Origin: Paenilisteria riparia FSL S10-1204
Lineage (GTDB): Bacteria; Bacillota; Bacilli; Lactobacillales; Listeriaceae
DNA: 64,000 nucleotides
Direction of reading: 5' to 3'
NCBI RefSeq assembly: GCF_000525995.1
Contig: NZ_AODL01000011.1
Location: 49,445 to 113,444 of the forward strand
In this document: positions 58,531 to 64,000 of the stretch, one piece after another
How the letters are laid out: each line of letters opens with the position of its first letter
How positions within the stretch are numbered: the first letter of the stretch is position 1
Made by a program: the position numbers and the translations under genes
Notes under the pieces: model-generated
The model's database searches: none
The model's input: only the letters and a program-made list of their open reading frames with translations
Told to the model about the DNA's origin: nothing

Positions 58531-59903
58531 ATGGAACGCTTAACAATCTGGCATACGAACGACATTCATAGCCATCTCGATAAATGGCCGCGGATTTTTA
58601 CATTTTTACGGGAAAAGCGATTGGCGGCAAAAGACGATTTATTTTTTGATATTGGTGATTTTATTGATCGGGTGCATCCTTTTACGGAAGGCTCGATGGG
58701 ACAAGGAAACGTGGATTTGCTCAATGCGCTTCCTTTTGATGCGGTGACGATTGGTAATAATGAGGGCGCGGCGCTGGGCATGATGAGTTAGAGCATTTGT
58801 ATGATCGCGCAGGGTTTCCGGTTGTTTGTTGTAATATTTACGAAGATAAGGCGCAAACGGAACTAGCAAAGTTCGCGAAGTCCTCGATTTATATAACAAA
58901 AGCTAATAAAAAAATTGCAGTGATTGGTGCTACAGCATGTTTTACTGAATATTATGAAGCACTTGGTTGGGGAATTGAAGAACCAATACGTGCGATAAAA
59001 CGGGAAGTTGCTCGGATTTCAGCGGATGTGATTATTTTGCTAAGCCATCTAGGTTTACCTACGGACGAAAAAATAGCCTCGGAAATTCCAGAGATTGATT
59101 TGATTCTTGGCGGACATACGCATCATCTACTGGAAGAAGGCAAAGTCATTAATAATACATTGCTTGCAGCGGCTGGGCGTTGGGGTGAGTATGTTGGTGA
59201 AGTGATGATAGAATTCGATGAAACCACAGGGCATATTGCCACAAAACAGGCGCGAGTTTACAAGACGGAGGATTTACCGGCACCTCCAAATGAGGCTGCT
59301 GAAATAGAAGCCTTTTTAGCACAAGGCAAGGCCAAACTTAGTCAAAAAGTGGTTGCACTTCCCCATCAATTAGAGCATAATTGGTTTAAACGTTCTGCGG
59401 TGTCGGACTTGTTTCACGAGGCGGCTTGTGAGTGGACGAAAGCTGATACTTTTTTGACGAATGCAGGTATTTATATGACGGATTTGCCGCGCGGTGTTGT
59501 GACGGCGTATGATATTCACCAGTTGTTGCCGCATCCGCTTAATTTTATTGTGTTGTCGATGACGGGGATTGAGCTGGATGTTCTGATTCGCGAAATTGCG
59601 CAGAAAGAGGCAGAGTTACGAGATATTCCATTACGAGGCTTTGGTTTTCGCGGGGAGATTTTTGGCGCTATTTTAACGTCTAGGATGTCTTTTGACGCGG
59701 ATAATGACATAGCTTTGTGGGATGAGAAGGCGATTAATCCTGAGAAGATTTATCGGATTGCAACGCATGATACGTTTGTGTATGCACCGTTTTTCCCAAT
59801 TATAAAACGGGTAACGAAAAAGGAAGTATTTACGCCAGAGTTATTGCGTGATGTGATGACGTGGAAGTTAAAAGAAAAATATGGTGGGGGGCAAGACAAA
59901 TGA
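58531..59903 (+). CDS. 5'-nucleotidase-like metallophosphoesterase (YunD-like), apparent one-base deletion at GGG
   Basis: The N-terminal frame carries the metal motifs TIWHTNDIHSHLDKW and GDFIDR, and reaches TIGNNEGAALG before a premature stop. The continuation (HDELEHLYDRAGFPVVCCN) lies in another frame. Adding one G at 58776-58778 restores a 457-residue protein. The rest has LGGHTHHLLEEGKVI (metal-site His pair) and a C-terminal 5'-nucleotidase domain. It matches YunD in the UshA/CpdB class but lacks a signal peptide, so it is cytoplasmic. GGGGG precedes the ATG. Confidence 0.85.
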
Positions 59904-60175
59904 TTACGATTCAAAATCAGACATACGAATTAATTGAAGATAACCGCGAAGCTTTTGATGAGGAGGCTTTTACAGAACGATATAGCGATATTTTGTCGCG
60001 TTATGATTATATTGTAGGTGATTGGGGTTATGATCAGCTTCGCTTGAAAGGTTTTTTTGATGATGATAATCGCAAAGCCACATACGACACGAAAATCAGT
60101 ACGCTAAAGGAATACTTGTATGAGTATTGCAATTTTGGGTGTAAGTATTTTGTGATTAAAAAAGTAACGAAGTAG
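59900..60175 (+). CDS. yutD: YutD-family protein (DUF1027)
   Basis: A 91-residue protein that matches YutD of Bacillus almost throughout: TYELIEDNREAFDEEAFTER, YDYIVGDWGYDQLRLKGFFD and TLKEYLYEYCNFGCKYFVIK. Its function is unknown. The ATG overlaps the previous stop (ATGA) and follows GGGGGG. The open frame from 59861 lies inside the upstream gene. Confidence 0.92.
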   Translation: MITIQNQTYELIEDNREAFDEEAFTERYSDILSRYDYIVGDWGYDQLRLKGFFDDDNRKATYDTKISTLKEYLYEYCNFGCKYFVIKKVTK

Positions 60176-60191
60176 AAAAGAGGTCAGGGTT

Positions 60192-60956
60192 TTGAAATAT
60201 GATGGCTATTTGATTGATTTAGATGGGACGATGTATCTTGGAAGTGAGCCAATTAAAGAGGCACAGGGGTTTATTGAGAAATTGGATCAGGCGCATATTC
60301 CGTATTTATATGTAACGAATAATTCTTCGAAGACGCCGGAACAAGTAGCGGCAACCTTGCGGAAATTCGATATTCCTGCGACGACGAATCAAGTGTTTAC
60401 AACATCGCAAGCAACAGTAGCTTTCATGGAGAAACAAGAGGGTCGTGATAAAACGGTATTTCTTATTGGTGAGGAAGGTGTGCGGCACGAGATTGAAAAA
60501 GCGGGCTTCACGATTACTTCTGAAAATCCGGATTTTGTCGTGATGGGAATTGATCGCGATATTAACTATGAGAAGCTAGCAACCGCAACGATGGCTGTTC
60601 GTGCGGGAGCAATGTTTATTTCGACAAATGGGGATGCGGCAATTCCGACGGAGCGTGGTTTGCTACCTGGGAATGGCTCGATTACGTCTGTCGTGACGGT
60701 GGCTACGGGTGTGCAACCGATTTTTATTGGGAAGCCAGAAGCGATAATTATGGAGCAGGCGATTGCGCGTTTAGGTGTGGATAAATCGCGAGTGATTATG
60801 GTTGGCGATAATTATGAGACGGACATTTTGGCGGGGATTCGTTTTGGAATTGATACGCTGATTGTGCATACTGGTTTTACTTCTCCGGAACAATTGGCGA
60901 CGAAGGAAATTCAACCGATACACCGTGTGATGAATTTGACGGAATGGGAGCTATAA
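60192..60956 (+). CDS. HAD-superfamily phosphatase (NagD/YutF type)
   Basis: A 254-residue HAD-IIA phosphatase: motif I DLDGTMYLG (Asp9, Asp11), motif II YVTNNSSKTPEQ, motif III with GKPEAIIMEQAI and motif IV VGDNYETDILAG. NagD-type enzymes dephosphorylate nucleotides or sugar phosphates; YutF is the close relative. The start is TTG at 60192, preceded by AGAGGTCAGGG. It follows yutD by 16 bp, as part of the yut cluster. Confidence 0.92.
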   Translation: MKYDGYLIDLDGTMYLGSEPIKEAQGFIEKLDQAHIPYLYVTNNSSKTPEQVAATLRKFDIPATTNQVFTTSQATVAFMEKQEGRDKTVFLIGEEGVRHEIEKAGFTITSENPDFVVMGIDRDINYEKLATATMAVRAGAMFISTNGDAAIPTERGLLPGNGSITSVVTVATGVQPIFIGKPEAIIMEQAIARLGVDKSRVIMVGDNYETDILAGIRFGIDTLIVHTGFTSPEQLATKEIQPIHRVMNLTEWEL

Positions 60957-60980
60957 AGCACTGGCTGTGAATGGGGAGGA

Positions 60981-62297
60981 ATGATGTATATGGCTGTATT
61001 TAATGATTTTTTTGTTGTTTTTTTGATTGTAATGACGGCGTTTTTTGTGGCGAGTGAATTTGCAATCGTAGCCATTCGGAAACCTACTGTATTGCAGCTG
61101 CTGGAGAGCGGGAAACCCGGTGCCAAGTATGTGGCGCAAGTAACATCAAATATGAATGATTATTTGGCGGCGTGCCAACTCGGGAATACGCTCGCTGCAC
61201 TTGCCATGGGGTGGGTCGGTGAGGCGACGATGCGGAGTTGGTTACAGCCTTTATTTGATTTGTTGCCGATTCCCGCAGCAATTGAGGGACCGATTGCTGT
61301 TTTTGTTGCCTTTATTTTGGTTACGTTTTTGAATGTGGTACTAGGAGAGCTTGCTCCGAAAACATTTACTATTCATAGCACGGAAAAAGTAGCGATGTTT
61401 ATTGCGCGTCCACTTGTTTGGTGGTACTACATAACTTTCCCGCTTAATTGGTTGCTCAATCATTCGGCGAACTTGATTACGCGGATGTTTGGTGTGAAGT
61501 CGGATACGGATTTGGACAGGATGACGCCAACGGAACTTAAAATTATATTTGAAGATAGCTATCGTCAAGGTTTGCTAAATCCGCAAGAATTTCGCTATAT
61601 GCAAAATATTTTCAAATTAGACGATGTTCCAGCGCAGGAAGTGATGATTCCGCGAACGAAGATGGTGACGATTAGTAAGACCAGCACGGTGCAGGACTTA
61701 CTGGCATTGACGGCAGATGAGACGTATCATATTTTTCCAGTAACGGAAGAGCGCGATAAGGATCACATCGTTGGGATGCTTCAAGTTAGTGCGGTGATGG
61801 CGGGGCTAGGACGCGATTTAGCGATTTTAAATCAGCCAATAGAGGAATTTATGACGCCGATTATGCAGGTTTTTGAAGGGATGAAATTGCAGGAGTTGCT
61901 TTTTAGGATGCAGCAGGAAGGGCAGAGTTTTGTTATTTTAATGGATGAATATGGTGGCACTTCAGGGCTTGTCACGCTAGAGGATATTATGGAAGTCATA
62001 GTCGGAGATATGGAAGAGGCTAATGGGACACAGGGGATTCGTAAGGTCACTGACGGGCATTTTATCGTTCTGGGTCATGAACCGCTCGTTTCTGTAGAGG
62101 AGGTGCTTGGCATTGAGCTGAGCAGTCCAGGAGTGCACACGCTTTCTGGTTGGCTTCTTTATCAAAAATTTAACCTCGAAACTGGCGATTTTTTAGAAGA
62201 GGGAAGTTGGCGTTTTGTAGTCCGTAGTATGAATAAGAATTCAATTCGCCAAGTGGAAATTATACATCAAAATACAAAAGAAACATCGCAACCGTAA
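60981..62297 (+). CDS. CNNM/CorC-family membrane protein with CBS domains
   Basis: A 438-residue protein: DUF21/CNNM transmembrane domain (about 1-190, FLVVLGELAPKTF-like LNVVLGELAPKTFTIHS), two CBS domains (about 210-335, TLEDIMEVIVGDMEEANG) and a CorC/HlyC C-terminal domain (about 350-430, THTLSGWL-like VHTLSGWLLYQKF). Relatives are involved in magnesium or sodium transport; 'hemolysin' in older names is misleading. GGGGAGGA lies so close that ATG 60984 or 60990 may be the real start. NagD-like lies 24 bp upstream. Confidence 0.9.
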   Translation: MMYMAVFNDFFVVFLIVMTAFFVASEFAIVAIRKPTVLQLLESGKPGAKYVAQVTSNMNDYLAACQLGNTLAALAMGWVGEATMRSWLQPLFDLLPIPAAIEGPIAVFVAFILVTFLNVVLGELAPKTFTIHSTEKVAMFIARPLVWWYYITFPLNWLLNHSANLITRMFGVKSDTDLDRMTPTELKIIFEDSYRQGLLNPQEFRYMQNIFKLDDVPAQEVMIPRTKMVTISKTSTVQDLLALTADETYHIFPVTEERDKDHIVGMLQVSAVMAGLGRDLAILNQPIEEFMTPIMQVFEGMKLQELLFRMQQEGQSFVILMDEYGGTSGLVTLEDIMEVIVGDMEEANGTQGIRKVTDGHFIVLGHEPLVSVEEVLGIELSSPGVHTLSGWLLYQKFNLETGDFLEEGSWRFVVRSMNKNSIRQVEIIHQNTKETSQP

Positions 62298-62319
62298 TCG
62301 TGGGAGCGATGTTTTCGTA

Positions 62320-62820
62320 TTATTGAACAATATCATCGTGGTAACTATGTGCTAAACGACTGGCAGCCGCAGCGGCAATTGCCCCAACGATATCATCAAG
62401 AAATGTATGCACTTGTATACCGTCATGCTCGTTCAACTTAGCCAGAATACCGGGTTTCACTTTATCAATATAACCATAATTCGTAAATCCGATGGAGCCG
62501 TACACGTTCACAATCGAAAGTGCCAAAATTTCATCAACGCCATATAGTCCTTCGTCGGCACCAATAATGTTTTGCAACGGTTGTACTAACTTGCCTTCTT
62601 CGGCCAACACATCCAATTGAATCCCTGTCAAAATCGCATTTTGCACTTCTCGCTTCCGCAACACACGCTCCACGTTTTCTCGACAAATATCAAGACTCAA
62701 TTCTGAATGATATTGCTTTTGTAAAAACAGCACTAAATCCGCAATGTCATCAATCGTGACCCCACGTTCAATTAACCATTCGCGCGCTTTTTTCTCTAAT
62801 TCACTTTGTTTTTCAACCAT
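62320..62820 (-). CDS. Phosphatidylglycerophosphatase A-like protein (LtrA/YutG type)
   Basis: A 166-residue soluble protein. Residues VNVYGSIGFTNYGYIDKVKP and HTFLDDIVGAIAAAAASRLA are the PgpA-family signature, including the acidic FLDD. The Listeria homologue is known as a low-temperature requirement protein, and Bacillus YutG is similar. PgpA dephosphorylates phosphatidylglycerophosphate in phosphatidylglycerol synthesis; the absence of membrane helices here leaves the substrate open. AGGAGGAA precedes the ATG. Confidence 0.85.
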   Translation of the reverse strand: MVEKQSELEKKAREWLIERGVTIDDIADLVLFLQKQYHSELSLDICRENVERVLRKREVQNAILTGIQLDVLAEEGKLVQPLQNIIGADEGLYGVDEILALSIVNVYGSIGFTNYGYIDKVKPGILAKLNEHDGIQVHTFLDDIVGAIAAAAASRLAHSYHDDIVQ

Positions 62821-62886
62821 CCTTCATTCCTCCTAATCCAACAAAAAACGGCAGATGAAGCCAAGTGTTCACCGTACCGCGTTTTT

Positions 62887-63123
62887 TTAAAATACTTGTA
62901 CTACTTCTTTGAAACCTAAAACTTTCTCTGATAAAGTAAGTTCGATTCCCATTTTTAACGTCATATCTGAACTTGGGCACGTTTCGCAAGCCCCTAATAA
63001 TCGAATTTTTACAACACCATCGGGCGTGACATCGACCAGTTCGTAGTCGCCGCCATCTCGTTCTAAATATGGTCGAAACTTCTTAAGAGCAGTATCCACT
63101 TCCGCGTACATCTCGCTATTCAA
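62887..63123 (-). CDS. NifU-like Fe-S cluster carrier (Nfu)
   Basis: A 78-residue Nfu domain with the CxxC motif in ACETCPSSDMTLKMGIE, which binds a 4Fe-4S cluster between two subunits and hands it to target enzymes. FRPYLERDGGDYELVDVTPD is the usual N-terminal part. TTG 63123 is nine bases after AAAGGAG; ATG 63111 is the alternative. A Fur-like site lies upstream. Confidence 0.93.
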   Translation of the reverse strand: MNSEMYAEVDTALKKFRPYLERDGGDYELVDVTPDGVVKIRLLGACETCPSSDMTLKMGIELTLSEKVLGFKEVVQVF

Positions 63124-63144
63124 GGCATTCGACTCCTTTCTAAC

Positions 63145-63159
63145 TGTGAATCATTCTCA
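63145..63159 (-). promoter_or_regulatory. Fur-like site upstream of nfu
   Basis: Read on the minus strand, TGAGAATGATTCACA matches the 7-1-7 Fur consensus TGATAATNATTATCA at 11 of the 14 defined positions. It lies between a TATAAT (minus, plus coordinates 63173-63178) and the start codon. Confidence 0.5.
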
Positions 63160-63237
63160 CTTATACCCCCTATTATACCAGCATCTCGAGAAAAAGAAAA
63201 TGATAGTGATTGCGAAAAAAGCTAAGTAGTCACGCAT

Positions 63238-63409
63238 AAAATAAAGCCCCATTCCTAAGGCTCAGAAAGGAATGAGGCAAGTATACTGTCAGACGGGTAA
63301 ATCTGACTAAAAGGGAGTGTTACTATTATGTTAACCGTGTGGATTAAGCACGGCAACAAACGAATGCTGGCTGTATTAATGCATCACTTAAACGCATTAA
63401 AGTAACCAT
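63238..63409 (-). ncRNA. Predicted small RNA with its own promoter and terminator
   Basis: On the minus strand, perfect TTGACA (plus 63438-63443), a 17-bp spacer and TATACT (plus 63415-63420) would start an RNA near 63408. The transcript contains ACTCCCTTTT, a hairpin GTCAGA/TCTGAC (63288-63307), then a terminator at 63246-63278 with a U-rich tail. About 170 nt, no convincing coding frame. The CU-rich stretch resembles anti-Shine-Dalgarno seeds of Listeria regulatory RNAs. I do not know a named homologue. Confidence 0.65.
63246..63278 (-). terminator. Terminator of the predicted small RNA
   Basis: On the minus strand GCCTCATTCCT pairs with AGGAATGGGGC over 11 positions, with one U-G pair, and is followed by TTTATTTT. 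On the plus strand the same position is an A-C mismatch and no T run follows, so the minus strand is the functional one. Confidence 0.75.
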
Positions 63410-63541
63410 AGATAAGTATAATATAGACGGAATTGCCTGTCAAGAGTTACATATCTAAATAGTTTTATAATTCAATTAAGAAACCGGTTTACTCGCTTTT
63501 ATAGTTTGATTTTTGTAGAATAAAGAAGAGGTGAGCGAGCG

Positions 63542-63865
63542 ATGAAAAAAGAAGCAAAGATTTTTGTGTATGGATCATCTAATATTTGTGCGAGCTGTGT
63601 TGGAGCACCGTCTTCTAAGGAAACAGAGGAGTGGCTCCGAGCTGCAATTGGGCGTAAATTTCCTAATCAGCCATTTCAAGTGGAGTATGTAGATATTTTT
63701 GCGCCACAAGAAGAAGCGGAGTTGAAAAAAATTGCGGATATGATTGTGGATGAGGATTATATGTATCCGGTTATCGTTATTGATGGTGAAGTCATTGCGG
63801 AAGGAAATCCACGCTTGAAAGATATTTATGCGATGATGACAGATCGCGGTTATCAGGCTGTGTAA
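63542..63865 (+). CDS. YuzD-family protein (DUF1462)
   Basis: A 107-residue thioredoxin-fold protein with a CxxC motif in SSNICASCVGAPSSKETEEW and YPVIVIDGEVIAEGNPRLKD, which correspond to Bacillus YuzD. Its role is unknown; the genomic link to Nfu suggests redox or Fe-S chemistry. GAGGTGAG precedes the ATG. yuzB follows 20 bp later. Confidence 0.85.
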   Translation: MKKEAKIFVYGSSNICASCVGAPSSKETEEWLRAAIGRKFPNQPFQVEYVDIFAPQEEAELKKIADMIVDEDYMYPVIVIDGEVIAEGNPRLKDIYAMMTDRGYQAV

Positions 63866-63885
63866 TGGGAGTAGGAGGAAAAAAT

Positions 63886-64000
63886 ATGAATCCTATTGTG
63901 GAATTTTGTGTGAATAATATTGCGTCTGGTTCTGAGGAAGCTTTTAATCGTTTAAATGCGGATCCGAAACTAGAGTGATTGAATATGATTGTCTAACGTA
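63886..64000 (+). CDS. YuzB-family protein (DUF1450), cut by the window end and apparently frameshifted
   Basis: GGAGGA (63874-63879) precedes ATG 63886. The frame reads MNPIVEFCVNNIASGSEEAF through NADPKLE and then stops at 63976. In the next frame the expected continuation VIEYDCLT follows at once. One missing base near 63973-63975 (for example GAGGTG for GAGTG) would restore the family pattern, whose members go on with Cys-rich CLxYCGxC. The rest is beyond the window. Confidence 0.75.

Noticed and set aside
63328..63405. A 25-codon plus-strand ORF (MLTVWIKHGNKRM...) with an AAAGGGAG in front.
   Set aside because: The apparent ribosome-binding site is the complement of the CU-rich stretch of the predicted minus-strand small RNA, spacing to the ATG is long, and no plus-strand promoter is evident.

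Overview
The window is a chromosomal segment of a low-GC Gram-positive bacterium and reads as Listeriaceae (genus Listeria or a close relative). The reasons are a tmRNA tag ending LAFAA, and a gene order I recall from the L. monocytogenes chromosome: secG-est-rnr-smpB-ssrA, then hupDGC, ftsW, arsC-like, gcvH, thioredoxin-like, cesRK, metNPQ, sufCDSUB, and the yut/yuz group (yutD, nagD-like, CorC-like, ltrA/yutG, nfu, yuzD, yuzB). The tag differs from the L. monocytogenes tag I remember (GKEKQNLAFAA), and a threonine-catabolic tdh-kbl pair is present. A species outside the L. monocytogenes core group is therefore likely, but this is inference.

Layout. 1-4.5 kb: end of an amino-acid ABC ATPase, secG, and the est-rnr-smpB operon. 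4.5-6.5 kb: a TPR membrane protein with a duplicated C-terminal domain. 6.54-6.91 kb: ssrA. 6.9-9.9 kb: a small accessory island at the ssrA 3' end. It holds a phage-lysin fragment, a secreted bacteriocin-like protein and a dedicated ABC transporter, and it is closed by a degenerate copy of the ssrA 3' end and terminator. 9.9-13.6 kb (minus): amino-acid antiporter, threonine dehydrogenase and 2-amino-3-ketobutyrate CoA ligase. 13.8-18.1 kb: LapA-like protein, a 56-residue His-rich ORF on the minus strand, and a Fur-boxed ferric-siderophore ABC operon. 18.2-27.5 kb: a ROK-regulated oligosaccharide operon (permeases, binding protein, GH31, GH13). 27.6-31.8 kb: acetyltransferases, DUF1963, VanZ-like, DUF218 and a TipA-type regulator. 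31.8-34.6 kb: hupDGC haem uptake. 35.2-41.9 kb: SEDS protein, ArsC-like, gcvH, thioredoxin-like, CDF transporter, cesRK and a D,D-carboxypeptidase. 41.9-44.8 kb: a SAM riboswitch and metNPQ. 46.2-51.4 kb: suf Fe-S assembly. 51.5-54.9 kb: a UvrC-like and a UvrA-like protein. 55-57.1 kb: DUF6157, DUF72 and a RelE/ParE-type toxin-antitoxin pair. 57.2-64 kb: TauE/SafE exporter, 5'-nucleotidase-like, yutD, HAD phosphatase, CorC-like, ltrA-like, Nfu, a predicted minus-strand small RNA, yuzD and yuzB.

Two points govern how to read the annotation. First, eight genes carry single-base frameshifts, mostly at short homopolymers, in otherwise intact genes. The pattern fits sequencing indels better than real pseudogenes, so each is annotated as one gene. 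Second, iron and sulfur recur as a theme: Fur box plus siderophore uptake, haem uptake, SUF, Nfu with a Fur-like site, SAM-controlled methionine uptake and GcvH.

The best candidates for something undescribed are the secreted protein/ABC module in the ssrA island and a promoter-to-terminator small RNA at about 63.24-63.41 kb on the minus strand. Next come an internal TipAS-like start in the MerR gene and two structured leaders without an obvious class.
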